From Desulfobacteraceae bacterium (GTDB lineage: Bacteria; Desulfobacterota; Desulfobacteria; Desulfobacterales; SKZT01), in contig JAABTQ010000008.1 in NCBI GenBank assembly GCA_011389745.1, positions 1 to 61,496 of the forward strand: a stretch of DNA of 61,496 bases. The letters run 5' to 3'. The position numbers and the translations under genes were made by a program. How positions within the stretch are numbered: position 1 is the first letter of the stretch; the number at the start of each line of letters is the position of its first letter. Shown here piece by piece: positions 8,467 through 18,258 of this stretch. The notes beneath the pieces are model-generated. The model worked only from the letters and a program-made list of their open reading frames with translations, did not search any database and was not told the DNA's origin.

Positions 8467-9105
8467 TTATTCTTGATAAAGCACAGCTATAATTGTAGCG
8501 GTGCCTTTTTGGGCCATGATAATATGAGGTGTTGTGGAAAGATAATAGGCGCTGTCTCCTGGCTCAAGATCAAAGGTATCTTCTCCGATCCGAAGAGAAA
8601 CGGTTCCATCAAGAACGTAAATAAACTCTTCCCCATCATGGCAAGATGGTTCCGGTTCACTGAGAGTTTCTAGTTGAACAATCAGAGCTTCCATATGACG
8701 TCCCTTAACTTCAGGAGCCAGGCTTTTATAGGTATATACCTTTTGTTGACCTTTTTTTGAAGTGGATCTGGATATGATCTTTTGTTCATCTTTTCGGGTG
8801 ATGGAATAAAGTTTATTGCCAACGCCGGAAACCAATCGGCCAAAAGCACTGTCCAAGGCCTTTGACAACCTCATGATGGTTCCAAGTTGAGGTTTGACTT
8901 CGTTGTTTTCAATGCGTTTTAAAAATTCAACTTCGAAGCCTGTCAGGTTTGAAAGTTCATCCAAAGTCAAACCTTTTTCCTCGCGCAATCGTTTGACCCT
9001 TTCACCGATGGCCTCAACACCTTTTCCCGACGCCTTTAAAATGTTGCCCGTAAGATCTTCGAAAAAATCCACGTTAATATGAGGCGTATTATTGTCTTTC
9101 TGCAT
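8467..9105 (-). CDS. XRE-family regulator with C-terminal cupin domain (copy 1)
   Basis: 212 residues: helix-turn-helix of the Cro/C1 type at about 35-95 (GERVKRLREEKGLTLDELSNL), and a cupin_2 beta-barrel at about 140-212 containing CHDGEEFIYVLDGTVSLRIGE and PGDSAYYLSTTPH. Such proteins usually sense a small ligand through the cupin and repress or activate nearby catabolic genes. It is the last gene of the leucine-type operon, 39 bases after the HMG-CoA-lyase-like gene, with AGGAG before its ATG and a terminator just downstream. A related regulator (20330-20881) is embedded in the divergent operon, suggesting paired control of both branches (inference). Confidence 0.86.
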   Translation of the reverse strand: MQKDNNTPHINVDFFEDLTGNILKASGKGVEAIGERVKRLREEKGLTLDELSNLTGFEVEFLKRIENNEVKPQLGTIMRLSKALDSAFGRLVSGVGNKLYSITRKDEQKIISRSTSKKGQQKVYTYKSLAPEVKGRHMEALIVQLETLSEPEPSCHDGEEFIYVLDGTVSLRIGEDTFDLEPGDSAYYLSTTPHIIMAQKGTATIIAVLYQE

Positions 9106-9144
9106 TATAAGCTCCTGTCGTGGTCAATTCATAGATCAACCGGA

Positions 9145-10314
9145 TTACGAAGCAGTATACTTCTCAGATAAATTTGCATGGTCAGCCCAATCGGCAGGCA
9201 ATTTTTGCCCTGGTTTTTCCCCGAATTTTTCTTTTAGCTTTTTGAGTCCGGGGCGCGCGAACCTGGGATGTCCTTCTTTTAGCGTTCGTCCGTTGATAAC
9301 GGCTTCCGAACGAAGTTTTCTCCCAATGGTTTTTTCCAATTTCTTACCAATCCATAGAATACGATCCACATCGTAGCCGTGTTCAATATCCATTTCATCG
9401 ATTTGAACGAGGGTATCTTCCAGGGTAACTAGGCCCACGTATCGGGGATCTTCATAATAATATTCGCCGGTTCCTTTGACAGGGCAATCATCCAGAAAAT
9501 TGGCGGGTTGACCTCCCAGGCCTCCTAAAGTGGCTTCGTAGCGTGTGATACCTGCCTGCAATGTAGCCAGAATCGATGCCGAGGCCACCCGTTTGGTTTC
9601 GTGAAAGTGAGCCAGGTGAAGATCCGTATTGGGGATCTCATCAAGAATCATGGAAAAATAACGATATACATCAGGCGAAGATGCGCTGCCGTCATGGTCT
9701 GCATGTTCAATATCGTGAGCGCCGATTTCCAGCCATCGCTTGGTAAATTCCACAGCATCTTTTAAATCCGTGGCCCCGCCGATGGGGCTTCCCCAGATGG
9801 TGCTCACGGTGCCGCACATGATCATTCCTGCATCATTGCATTTTTGGATGCACCGTTCGGCTTCTTTCCAATAGGCCGGAAGGGTGGTGCCTGAGTTGGC
9901 AAAATGGTGTTCTTCTTCGGTAGAAACCATCATCAGAAGGCGATCCGGGCCGATCCCCTTGTTTCTCAATTCAATGGCCCGATCCACCGCTGCCTCCCTG
10001 ATTGTAATCGCCGTGAGGGTGATGTCGTCATAGTTGACATCGTTTTTCGCACAACGCTTTTTAAAAAGGTCACTTCTCATATGTGTCAAAAGTTCTTCGG
10101 CATCTCTGAACTGAGGCATTAAATATGGGTTGCCCAGATTGGTTACCTCGATATCCCGGCATCCGGCAAATATCAATTCCTCCAGGTAAAATATTTTTGC
10201 AGGGGTGGAGATGAATTTTTCTTCATGCTGAAAGCCATCACGAACGGTAATATCTCCAATCGTTACCTTTCGCGGCATTTTTGGAAATATTTTCCAGTAA
10301 TCATATTCGGTCAT
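9145..10314 (-). CDS. HMG-CoA-lyase-like DRE-TIM metallolyase
   Basis: 389-residue TIM-barrel protein of the HMGL/pyruvate-carboxyltransferase family, probably performing the retro-Claisen step at the end of leucine-type degradation. Visible: TVRDGFQHEE with R25-D26, metal-site HFH (H236, H238) in the AHFHETK block, and GLGGQP at 265-270. In classical HMG-CoA lyases the last motif is GLGGCP with a catalytic Cys; here that residue is Gln269, with the nearest Cys at 277. So the exact reaction is uncertain. I chose ATG 10314 because AGGGGG lies 6 bases before it; the upstream start at 10359 would overlap the previous gene and has no such site. Confidence 0.72.
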   Translation of the reverse strand: MTEYDYWKIFPKMPRKVTIGDITVRDGFQHEEKFISTPAKIFYLEELIFAGCRDIEVTNLGNPYLMPQFRDAEELLTHMRSDLFKKRCAKNDVNYDDITLTAITIREAAVDRAIELRNKGIGPDRLLMMVSTEEEHHFANSGTTLPAYWKEAERCIQKCNDAGMIMCGTVSTIWGSPIGGATDLKDAVEFTKRWLEIGAHDIEHADHDGSASSPDVYRYFSMILDEIPNTDLHLAHFHETKRVASASILATLQAGITRYEATLGGLGGQPANFLDDCPVKGTGEYYYEDPRYVGLVTLEDTLVQIDEMDIEHGYDVDRILWIGKKLEKTIGRKLRSEAVINGRTLKEGHPRFARPGLKKLKEKFGEKPGQKLPADWADHANLSEKYTAS

Positions 10315-10339
10315 TGTTAACCCCCTTTCTTGGATCGTT

Positions 10340-11941
10340 TTAAAATCTGAGGTTTCCAAAAGACGGTTCTCCCACAGACTTCAGAAGGCTGACTTCAAAA
10401 GACATGGCAAGCCAGTCCCTGATTTCCGAAAATTTCAGTACCCGGTCACTTAAAAGTCTTGCACCGCAGTAAAATGGGTGAGCTTCGCCATCATATTTGT
10501 CGATCATTTTTTGACGAAAGTCTTCTTTCTCTATTTCGGTCATAGGTTTTCCCTTTGCTTCACGTTTTCTTTCCTCGATAGACAGCAAGACTCCTGCCGC
10601 ACTTCTTCCACTCATCACGGATGTACGTGCTCTCATGGTTGAAAATAAAAAGTGCGGACGGTAAGCTCTTCCACACATTCCGTAGTTGGCAGCGCCATTA
10701 TCAGGGCCAATGACCAGTTGGATACGCGGAACCTGAGCGCAGGATACGGCTCGGACCATGTCTGCACCGTATTTTCCGATGCCCATTTGTTCAGCTTCAG
10801 AGCCCACCATGTATCCGGGAGAACTTTGAACAAAAAGCAAAGGAATTTTTTCCTGTGAACATCGAATAATCCATTCAGTGGCTTTTCGGGCCGCTTCTAT
10901 AAAAATAATACCTACGGCATTGGATGCAACAACACCCACGGGTATGCCTTTCAATCGCAATTTTCCGGTGACGATGTTATCTCCCCGGCCAGGAGCATAA
11001 TGTTTTTTGTATTCGCTGAAATAACCGTCATCGGCGATAGCCTCCAGAAAAGACCGGATATCAATGCCCTGGTGTATGGCAGCAGGAAGCATTTCATAGA
11101 TGACTTCAGGGGGAACCTTGGATGGTGTTTCAGCATATCGGTGAAGAAAAAGCTTCTGAGGTGGCTCCAAAGAGAGAATGTCCCGAACGATTTGAATTCC
11201 CTCCTCCTGGGTGGTACAGAAATGGTCCGCTCCCCCGGACAATTGTGTATGAACTTTAGCACCGCCTAATTCTTCGGCTGAAATTTTTTCTCCGGTGGCC
11301 ATTTTGACCAAAGGCGGTCCACCCAGAAAAGAATAAGCCAGTTTATCAATCATTACCGCCTGGCATGCCATGAAAACAATGTATGCGCCGCCGGCTGTAT
11401 TTCCCCCCGTACTCAGCGTGATCTGTTTAAGCCCCATGGATGACATCCTGGCCATATTGTAAAACATGGATCCAAAATGCTGGTCATCAGGAAACACATC
11501 GGCCTGCATAGGTAAATAAGCCCCTCCGGAATCAGCAATATAAACACAATTTAAACCACACTGTTCGGCAATAGCCTGGGCACGCATATGTTTTTTGAGT
11601 GTAATCGGAAAATATGTGCCTGCTTTAACACGGCTGTCATTTGCAATGATCATGGTCCAGTTACCATGTATCTTGCCGATTCCGGTCACAAGGCCGGCGC
11701 AGGGCACGTCAGTCACATCAGGATAATTCATGCCGAATCCCGCGATTCGGCTAAACTCGAAAAATTCAGTGTCGGAATCGATCAGCTCGCTTATCAAGTC
11801 CCGAACCGGACGTTTTCCTTGTTTCGCCAATCGGTCAACGGCTTCCTGCCCACCGGGCCACACGGCGTAATATAGCCGTTCGTCGAGTTTCAATTCCTCA
11901 TTTTCCCAGAAAAGATGATTTTGTGTTTTTGAATCGGACAT
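10340..11941 (-). CDS. Acyl-CoA carboxylase carboxyltransferase (beta) subunit, methylcrotonyl-CoA-carboxylase-like
   Basis: 533 residues with both crotonase-fold halves of a biotin-dependent carboxyltransferase. N-half: ANDSRVKAGTYFP, YIADSGGAYLP, GGNTAGGAYI and FLGGPPLVK; C-half: GNLR-type block with SSPGYMVGSEAEQMGI and GAANYGMCGRAYRP. These resemble methylcrotonyl- and geranyl-CoA carboxylase beta more than propionyl-CoA carboxylase. The start codon shares one base with the preceding stop (TAATG), indicating translational coupling to the crotonase gene. No biotin carboxylase or biotin-carrier gene is present in the window, so the partner must be encoded elsewhere, or the protein could work in the decarboxylating direction (inference). 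Confidence 0.85.
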   Translation of the reverse strand: MSDSKTQNHLFWENEELKLDERLYYAVWPGGQEAVDRLAKQGKRPVRDLISELIDSDTEFFEFSRIAGFGMNYPDVTDVPCAGLVTGIGKIHGNWTMIIANDSRVKAGTYFPITLKKHMRAQAIAEQCGLNCVYIADSGGAYLPMQADVFPDDQHFGSMFYNMARMSSMGLKQITLSTGGNTAGGAYIVFMACQAVMIDKLAYSFLGGPPLVKMATGEKISAEELGGAKVHTQLSGGADHFCTTQEEGIQIVRDILSLEPPQKLFLHRYAETPSKVPPEVIYEMLPAAIHQGIDIRSFLEAIADDGYFSEYKKHYAPGRGDNIVTGKLRLKGIPVGVVASNAVGIIFIEAARKATEWIIRCSQEKIPLLFVQSSPGYMVGSEAEQMGIGKYGADMVRAVSCAQVPRIQLVIGPDNGAANYGMCGRAYRPHFLFSTMRARTSVMSGRSAAGVLLSIEERKREAKGKPMTEIEKEDFRQKMIDKYDGEAHPFYCGARLLSDRVLKFSEIRDWLAMSFEVSLLKSVGEPSFGNLRF

Positions 11942-12726
11942 TATTTTCCCTTAAAAACAGGTTTGCGTTTTTCCCTGAAAGCGTTAAGAGCTTCTATTCG
12001 ATCTTCCGTAGGCACTGTTACCCAATAAGCGTTTGACTCAATTGCGAGACCTGTCTGAATATCGGTTTCAATACCGAAATTAATGGCGTACTTGGCTTGT
12101 TCGACGGCAACAGGAGCGGCTTCACATATCATGGCAGCCATTTTACGGCCCTGGTCTATCAGTGTTTCCAATGGGCAAACCAGGTTGACCAGGCCGATGT
12201 CAAATGCTTCTTTCGCACTAATACGGCGACCGGTAAAGATCAGTTCCTTGGCCTTACCCACACCGATAAGCCTTGGAAGCCGCTGTGTTCCGCCCGCACC
12301 GGGAATGATTCCCAGCCGTGTTTCAGTAAGTCCCATGGATGCATTTTCAGATGCAATGCGAATGTCACAGGCTAGTGCCAACTCGGTTCCACCGCCTAAA
12401 GCAATTCCGTTGACCGCCGCAATCACAGGCTTGTTTAATTGTTCGATGCTCGTAAAAAGATTCCGGATGGTTAATATGAATTTTTTAACTTCCACAGGTT
12501 CCATGGTCGAACGCTCTTTTAGATCAGCACCCGCGCAAAAAGCTTTTTCGCCGTTGCCGGTAATGATCACGACTCGCACATCCTGGTCGAATCGTAATTT
12601 TTCTATTTCGTTTTTTAAAGCACTCAACAAAGAAAAATTAAAAGCGTTCATCACTTCCGGACGGTTCAGCTTAAGCACCACAACACCATGATCGCTTTCA
12701 ACCTGTAAAAATGATGTTTCAGTCAT
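11941..12726 (-). CDS. Enoyl-CoA hydratase, methylglutaconyl-CoA-hydratase-like
   Basis: 261-residue crotonase-fold enzyme. Key blocks: CAGADLKER (CoA/oxyanion region), ALGGGTELALACD with the first catalytic-type Glu, and LTETRLGIIPGAGGTQRLPR with the second. CAGADLKER and the C-terminal GLAIESNAY and PTEDRIEALNAF blocks closely resemble mammalian AUH (3-methylglutaconyl-CoA hydratase). This fits its position between an acyl-CoA dehydrogenase (11-base gap) and a methylcrotonyl-CoA-carboxylase-like subunit (coupled stop/start). AAAGGAG precedes the ATG. The crotonase function is firm; the precise substrate is an inference from context and these blocks. Confidence 0.84.
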   Translation of the reverse strand: MTETSFLQVESDHGVVVLKLNRPEVMNAFNFSLLSALKNEIEKLRFDQDVRVVIITGNGEKAFCAGADLKERSTMEPVEVKKFILTIRNLFTSIEQLNKPVIAAVNGIALGGGTELALACDIRIASENASMGLTETRLGIIPGAGGTQRLPRLIGVGKAKELIFTGRRISAKEAFDIGLVNLVCPLETLIDQGRKMAAMICEAAPVAVEQAKYAINFGIETDIQTGLAIESNAYWVTVPTEDRIEALNAFREKRKPVFKGK

Positions 12727-12737
12727 TTACGACTCCT

Positions 12738-13886
12738 TTAACATCCGATATAACGGGAAATGACAATTCGCTGAACTTCAGAGGTTCCCTCTCCGATATC
12801 CAGAAGCTTTTGATCCCGGTAAAACCTTTCCACATGATATTCTTTCATCAGCCCATAGCCGCCATGAATCTGGACCGCGTGGTTGACCACACGTCCCATA
12901 AGTTCGGAGCAATACAGTTTTGCCATGGCAGCCTCCTTAGCAAACGGCCTGTTATTGTCCCGAAGCCAGCAGGCCTTGTAAAGAAGATTTCTTCCGCATT
13001 CGATTTCCATGGCGCAATCAGCCAGTTTAAAAGCAATGGCCTGAAACTTGCTTATGGGCTGGCTGAATTGAACCCGATTTTTGGCATATTTCAATGCCAT
13101 CTCGTAGGCTCCCTGAGCACCTCCCAAGCCCATGGCCGCTATAGATAACCTTCCGCCATCCAAGGTTTCAAGCATCTGGTGAAACCCGTCGCCTTTTTTA
13201 CCAAGTATATTTTCTTCAGGAACCCGAACATCGTCAAAATAAAGCTCAGCAGTATTCGACGAGCGCCACATCATTTTGCGGTGCATTTCTACGGCTTTAA
13301 ATCCACGGGTTCCATGTTCTACCAGAAAACATGTGTATTCCGGCTTGCCGCTTGGACGTGTTCCGGTAATTGCCTGGACTGTAACTCCCATGGATAACTC
13401 ACACGAAGCGTTGGTGATAAATATTTTTGAACCATTGATGACCCATTGGTTGCCATCTTTTACGGCTGTGGTTTTGCTGCCGCCTGCATCGGAACCCGCT
13501 GTAGGCTCTGTCAGGCCAAAGCCCCATAACCCCTCACCGCTGCAAAGTTTTGGAAGGTACTTCTGTTTTTGTGTTTCACTGCCGTAATAATATATCGGTC
13601 CGATGCCAAGAGAGTTCCCGGCGGCAATCGTTGCCGACTGAGAACCATCAACCCTTGCAATTTCCTCCACTGCAATAATATAGGAAAGATAATCAAGACC
13701 CTGGCCGTCGTATTTTTCAGGAACAAACATACCGAACAGGCCGATTTCACCCATTTTCAAAGTCAGGTCCCTGGAAAATTCCTCTTTTTCATCCAACTCC
13801 AACGCCACGGGTGCAATTTCGCTTTGGGCGAATTTACGAACCTCCTTACGAATCATTTCCTGTTCTCTGGATAGGTCAAAATTCAC
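12738..13886 (-). CDS. Acyl-CoA dehydrogenase (candidate isovaleryl-CoA dehydrogenase)
   Basis: 382-residue FAD enzyme oxidising an acyl-CoA to the 2-enoyl-CoA and passing electrons to ETF. Signatures: GFGLTEPTAGSDAGG, and HGGYGLMKEYHVERFYRD near the end. The catalytic-base position reads IGEGTSEVQR with Glu366, as in short-chain enzymes, whereas classical isovaleryl-CoA dehydrogenases have Gly here and place the Glu on an earlier helix. Isovaleryl specificity therefore rests only on operon context. The start is GTG at 13886 with AGGAGG 5 bases upstream. It is the first gene of a five-gene minus-strand operon ending at 8467. Confidence 0.86.
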   Translation of the reverse strand: MNFDLSREQEMIRKEVRKFAQSEIAPVALELDEKEEFSRDLTLKMGEIGLFGMFVPEKYDGQGLDYLSYIIAVEEIARVDGSQSATIAAGNSLGIGPIYYYGSETQKQKYLPKLCSGEGLWGFGLTEPTAGSDAGGSKTTAVKDGNQWVINGSKIFITNASCELSMGVTVQAITGTRPSGKPEYTCFLVEHGTRGFKAVEMHRKMMWRSSNTAELYFDDVRVPEENILGKKGDGFHQMLETLDGGRLSIAAMGLGGAQGAYEMALKYAKNRVQFSQPISKFQAIAFKLADCAMEIECGRNLLYKACWLRDNNRPFAKEAAMAKLYCSELMGRVVNHAVQIHGGYGLMKEYHVERFYRDQKLLDIGEGTSEVQRIVISRYIGC

Positions 13887-14115
13887 AGATTCCTCCTTTC
13901 CACCGGGTCTGTGGATTCATTTATGGGAATCAATATTTTAATTGCCAAGCGGGATTTTCATTTTACGATTCAAAGGTGTTTCCTGACAGAAATGTCAGAT
14001 ATGCCCTATGTTAATATTTTCATAGTATCCATGTGGACTTGTTTGTCAAATGTTTTTTGGCGATCCTGCACGATTCCCTTCTGTTTGAAAAAACCATGGG
14101 TTTATGAGAAATTAC

Positions 14116-14143
14116 TTGACAAGCGGAAATCTTAGCTTGTAAC
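14116..14143 (+). promoter_or_regulatory. Candidate sigma70 promoter for tetR-icmF
   Basis: TTGACA at 14116-14121, and TGTAAC (4 of 6 matches to TATAAT) at 14138-14143 with a 16-base spacer. The operator palindrome begins 5 bases after the -10 box and would cover the transcription start, so a bound repressor would block this promoter. Confidence 0.5.
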
Positions 14144-14147
14144 TTCG

Positions 14148-14165
14148 AGTGAGCGCTCGTTCACT
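14148..14165. promoter_or_regulatory. Palindromic operator, probable TetR binding site
   Basis: AGTGAGCGCTCGTTCACT: outer arms AGTGA/TCACT are perfect, and the core TGAGCGCTCGTTCA is a near palindrome of the TGAnCGnnCGnTCA type used by several TetR regulators of fatty-acid catabolism. It sits at the start site of the tetR promoter and about 100 bases upstream of the tetR ATG, as expected for autorepression. Binding by the neighbouring TetR protein is inferred. Confidence 0.55.
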
Positions 14166-14259
14166 ATCTGATTTTTCTTTACCCTCTATTAAATGCCCGT
14201 TAACATTAAAACCTGATTTAGCGGTTATTCAAAACGGGAATAATTAACGGAAAAAGAAC

Positions 14260-14907
14260 ATGAAACAATTAAACCGGACTAAAGACGTCCCCACTCAAAT
14301 TAAAAATCCTGACCTTGTGATAAAACGCCGAAGGCAAATTGTGGATGCCGCGGTTCAACTATTTATAGAAAAAGGTTTCCATAAAACGACTACAAGGCAG
14401 ATAGCAGGCGCCGCGGGTTTTTCAATCGGATCCCTGTATGAATATGTGGCCTCCAAAGAAGACGTTCTTTATCTGGTTTGCGATGCCATTCATCATGAAG
14501 TTGAACGGGGAGTCAATGAGGCGCTGCGAAGGGCTTCCGATGGAGAGGCTGCTCTGACCGAAATGATTCGGGAATATTTTCTGGTTTGTGACCAGATGCG
14601 GGATCATCTTCTTCTCATTTATCAGGAAACCAAGTCGTTACCCAAGCAATGGAGAAAGCGGGTACTTGAAAACGAAGTTCGAATTACCAATATATTTACC
14701 GAGGTTTTAAGGCGGATTGCCGATAATGAAACCATGTCGAATATAAATGAATATTCTCTTGAACTGATCGCACATAACATCACTGTATTGGGGCACATGT
14801 GGACTTTCAGGCGCTGGTATCTGGATAGAAAATTCGGAATTGAAGATTACATCAGAATTCAGACCGATTTCATTCTGGGACTTTCTTTTGGTAAGAAAAA
14901 AGAGTAG
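14260..14907 (+). CDS. TetR/AcrR-family transcriptional regulator
   Basis: 215 residues. The N-terminal HTH covers about 22-75: [20 protein letters not shown], then [26 protein letters not shown]. The C-terminal domain is helical with an aromatic-rich end ([15 protein letters not shown]) like FadR/PsrA-type acyl-CoA sensors. It is the first gene of the icmF operon, 29 bases upstream of icmF, and diverges from the leucine-type operon. The likely role is repression of both units through the palindrome at 14148-14165, relieved by an acyl-CoA (inference). Confidence 0.88.
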   Translation: MKQLNRTKDVPTQIKNPDLVIKRRRQIVDAAVQLFIEKGFHKTTTRQIAGAAGFSIGSLYEYVASKEDVLYLVCDAIHHEVERGVNEALRRASDGEAALTEMIREYFLVCDQMRDHLLLIYQETKSLPKQWRKRVLENEVRITNIFTEVLRRIADNETMSNINEYSLELIAHNITVLGHMWTFRRWYLDRKFGIEDYIRIQTDFILGLSFGKKKE

Positions 14908-14936
14908 TCATTTATCATAACAGGGAGGAAAATGGT

Positions 14937-17900
14937 ATGAATAAAGAAGTTGTCGCATACCGGCCTGAAAATCCCGTTCGAGTGGTAACGGCCACTTCAC
15001 TTTTTGATGGCCATGATGCTTCCATTAACATCATGCGAAGAATTCTTCAGGATACAGGCGTGGAGGTGATCCATCTTGGACATAACCGTTCGGTTCAAGA
15101 GATTGTTGATGCTGCCATTGAAGAGGATGCCCAGGGTGTGGCCGTGTCAAGTTACCAGGGAGGTCATGTAGAGTTTTTCAAATACATGGTCGATCTTCTG
15201 AAGCAAAGGAATGCACCGCATATCAAAGTATTTGGTGGGGGCGGAGGTGTTATTGTACCGAATGAAGTCAGGGAGTTGGAATCGTATGGGGTGGCCAGGA
15301 TTTATTCCCCGGAGGATGGCGCCCGGTTAGGATTGCAGGGGATTGTCAATCATATGGTTCGCCTGATTGATTTTCCCACATTCCGGATAGAAGATCACTT
15401 TCATCTTGATGATCTGAATTTTGACAACAAGGGCATCTTGGCAAAGTTGATAACCATCATGGAACAGGCCAAAGGCGATGGGGAACAGCTTACTGAAAAA
15501 CTCAAAGTTCAAATCAAAGAAAAAGCCCACGGAAAAAATATACCGGTGCTCGGGATTACCGGAACCGGAGGTGCAGGAAAGTCGTCACTGACCGACGAAA
15601 TCATTTTAAGATTCCTGCACGATACACCTGATTCCCATGCCGCAATTGTCAGTTGTGATCCTTCCAGAAGAAAAACCGGTGGCGCGCTGCTGGGTGACCG
15701 GATACGAATGAACGCAATTTCCAACCCACAAATTTATATGCGATCCCTGGCAACACGAAAATCAAGTACTGAAATCCCGGAGGCCCTTCCTGACGTCATA
15801 TCAGTGCTTAGAGCTGCGGGTTTTAATCTGATTATTGTTGAAACAGCGGGAATTGGGCAGGGAGACTCCCGGATCATTGATCTGGTGGATGTTTCCCTTT
15901 ATGTGATGACCAGCGAATTCGGCGCTCCATCACAACTGGAAAAGATCGACATGCTCGATTTTGCCGATATCGTGGCTGTCAACAAATTTGAAAAGCGAGG
16001 TGGAGAAGACGCTGTAAGGGATGTCAGAAAACAGGTTCAAAGAAACCGAAAGGCTTTTGACAAATCTCCGGAGGATATGCCTGTTTATGGCACTATTGCT
16101 TCAAAGTTCAACGATGACGGGGTAACTTCACTTTACCATGCAATTCTTGATACGATCCGCCATAAGACCGGAATAAATGTTCAATCCAATCTGAATAGAC
16201 CGGAAAGCAAAATTTCAACCTCCAAAACCATTATTATTCCTCCGGAACGAACCCGCTATTTATCCGAAATATCGGATACCCTCAGGAAATATCATCAGGA
16301 GACCACGGCTCAGGCTGAGGCCATACGAAAAGCCTGGCACCTGGAAGAAACAGCCAAAACCCTGGCCGGAGACTCCATGGAGGCCGATACGGAAAAACTC
16401 CTGGAAAGGCTTAAGAATGAAATCAAAAAAGCTGATGAGAAAATTAAGCCTGAAAGCAAAAGACTTCTCGAAGACTGGGAAACTTTAAAAGCGACGTATA
16501 AAAAAAACGAACTGGTTTACCATGTGCGAAATCAAGAAATCAGGGTACCCTTATATACCGAATCCTTGTCGAGGAAACATATCCCGAAGATCGCCCTGCC
16601 GAGTTTTACGGATAAAGGAAGAACCTATCAATGGTTGCGGGAAGAACATCTTCCGGGACAATTTCCATATACGGCAGGTGTTTTTCCACTCAGAAGAGTT
16701 GATGAAGATCCCACGAGAATGTTTGCAGGTGAAGGTGATCCGGCCAGAACAAACCGTCGCTTTAAATTACTTTCCGCTAATTATGAGGCCAAGCGACTAT
16801 CCACGGCTTTTGATTCGGTCACACTCTACGGGTGGGACCCTGATATTCGACCCGACATCTATGGTAAAGTTGGGACATCGGGGGTAAGTGTCTGCACTTT
16901 TGAGGATGTCAAGATTCTCTATGGCGGGTTTGATCTGTCTTCTCCGCAAACATCCGTTTCCATGACCATCAATGGTCCGGCTCCCATTATTCTGGCGATG
17001 TTTTTAAATGTGGCCATCGATCAGCAGGTGGACCGGTATAGATCCGAGCATGGAAAAAATCCGACGACGGATGAATATGAAGAAATTAAGGCCAGGGTGC
17101 TTTCCTGTGTCAGAGGCACTGTACAGGCAGACATCCTGAAAGAGGATCAGGGACAAAACACCTGTATTTTTTCTATTGATTTTGCTCTGAAGATGATGGG
17201 CGACATTCAGGAATATTTTATTGAAAACAATGTGAGAAATTTTTATTCCGTGTCCATTTCCGGCTACCATATTGCCGAAGCCGGTGCAAATTCCCTTTCG
17301 CAGCTTGCTTTTACTCTTGCAAACGGTTTTACTTACGTGGAGTATTATTTGTCGAGAAAAATGCCAATCGACAGCTTTGGACCCAATCTGTCCTTTTTCT
17401 TTTCCAATGGCATGGATCCGGAATATACCGCATTGGGACGTGTGGCCAGAAGAATCTGGGCCATAGCTATGAAAGAACGCTATGGAGGTTCTCCGAGGTC
17501 TCAGATGCTCAAATATCATATTCAGACCTCAGGAAGGTCACTTCATAGCCAGGACCCTCAATTTAACGATATTCGCACCACGCTGCAGGCTCTGTGCGCC
17601 ATCTATGACAACTGCAACAGTCTTCACACCAACGCCTTTGATGAGGCCATCACAACCCCGAGCCATGAGTCTGTCCGCCGGGCGTTGGCAATTCAGCTCA
17701 TTATCAACCGGGAATGGGGCATTGCCCGATGTGAGAATAACAATCAAGGCAGTTTTATCGTGGAAGAACTCACCAGGCTAGTTGAAGAAGCTGTTTTGGA
17801 TGAATTCGATCGAATTACTCTGCGCGGAGGTGTGCTTGGTGCCATGGAGACGGGATACCAGCGGAGCAGAATTCAGGAAGAATCTATTTATTATGAAATG

Positions 17901-18218
17901 CTCAAACATACTGGAAAACTGCCTCTGATCGGAGTCAATACATTCAGGGACCCGAATGCCGATGATGATGATTTTATGCAGGAACTAGAACTTTCCCGGG
18001 CGACGGAAGCTGAAAAAAAATCGCAATTAACAAGTCTTTCAGAATTTAAGAAAAGAAATAAGGAAAAAGCCCCCGAGGCTTTAAAAAAACTTCAGAAGGT
18101 TGCCCTTTCAGGGGGTAATATTTTTGCGGAACTTATGGAAACTGTCAAGTGTTGTAGTTTGGGTCAAATTACTCAAGCCTTGTATGATGTGGGCGGCAAA
18201 TACAGAAGAAATATGTAA
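14937..18218 (+). CDS. icmF: Fused isobutyryl-CoA mutase (B12 domain, MeaB-like GTPase, mutase)
   Basis: 1093-residue adenosylcobalamin enzyme interconverting isobutyryl-CoA and n-butyryl-CoA. Order: B12-binding domain (1-140, cobalt-ligand motif DGHDASI at 24-30), G-protein chaperone domain (about 200-430, Walker A GTGGAGKS at 209-216, then [17 protein letters not shown] and ETAGIGQGD), and the mutase barrel (about 560-1093). The substrate-pocket residues expected for isobutyryl-CoA rather than methylmalonyl-CoA are present: Phe in RMFAGEG, and Gln in EDQGQNTC where methylmalonyl mutases have Arg. GGGAGG precedes ATG 14937. It links valine/isobutyrate to the butyrate-type beta-oxidation genes that follow. 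Confidence 0.92.
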   Translation: MNKEVVAYRPENPVRVVTATSLFDGHDASINIMRRILQDTGVEVIHLGHNRSVQEIVDAAIEEDAQGVAVSSYQGGHVEFFKYMVDLLKQRNAPHIKVFGGGGGVIVPNEVRELESYGVARIYSPEDGARLGLQGIVNHMVRLIDFPTFRIEDHFHLDDLNFDNKGILAKLITIMEQAKGDGEQLTEKLKVQIKEKAHGKNIPVLGITGTGGAGKSSLTDEIILRFLHDTPDSHAAIVSCDPSRRKTGGALLGDRIRMNAISNPQIYMRSLATRKSSTEIPEALPDVISVLRAAGFNLIIVETAGIGQGDSRIIDLVDVSLYVMTSEFGAPSQLEKIDMLDFADIVAVNKFEKRGGEDAVRDVRKQVQRNRKAFDKSPEDMPVYGTIASKFNDDGVTSLYHAILDTIRHKTGINVQSNLNRPESKISTSKTIIIPPERTRYLSEISDTLRKYHQETTAQAEAIRKAWHLEETAKTLAGDSMEADTEKLLERLKNEIKKADEKIKPESKRLLEDWETLKATYKKNELVYHVRNQEIRVPLYTESLSRKHIPKIALPSFTDKGRTYQWLREEHLPGQFPYTAGVFPLRRVDEDPTRMFAGEGDPARTNRRFKLLSANYEAKRLSTAFDSVTLYGWDPDIRPDIYGKVGTSGVSVCTFEDVKILYGGFDLSSPQTSVSMTINGPAPIILAMFLNVAIDQQVDRYRSEHGKNPTTDEYEEIKARVLSCVRGTVQADILKEDQGQNTCIFSIDFALKMMGDIQEYFIENNVRNFYSVSISGYHIAEAGANSLSQLAFTLANGFTYVEYYLSRKMPIDSFGPNLSFFFSNGMDPEYTALGRVARRIWAIAMKERYGGSPRSQMLKYHIQTSGRSLHSQDPQFNDIRTTLQALCAIYDNCNSLHTNAFDEAITTPSHESVRRALAIQLIINREWGIARCENNNQGSFIVEELTRLVEEAVLDEFDRITLRGGVLGAMETGYQRSRIQEESIYYEMLKHTGKLPLIGVNTFRDPNADDDDFMQELELSRATEAEKKSQLTSLSEFKKRNKEKAPEALKKLQKVALSGGNIFAELMETVKCCSLGQITQALYDVGGKYRRNM

Positions 18219-18258
18219 CCATTTAAATATATTGAATAAAATTAATAGGAGGATCAAT

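Larger units (their letters stand above)
13887..14259. other. Divergent control region between the two acyl-CoA operons
   Basis: 373 bases between the GTG start of the acyl-CoA dehydrogenase and the tetR start. The left two thirds show no gene and no promoter I can defend for the minus-strand operon. The right third contains the promoter and palindrome listed separately at 14116-14165. Confidence 0.5.

Noticed and set aside
18100-18258. Longer start for the thiolase (444 residues)
   Set aside because: The extra 53 residues overlap icmF in another frame and have no thiolase homology; ATG 18259 has AGGAGG at correct spacing and gives the normal length.
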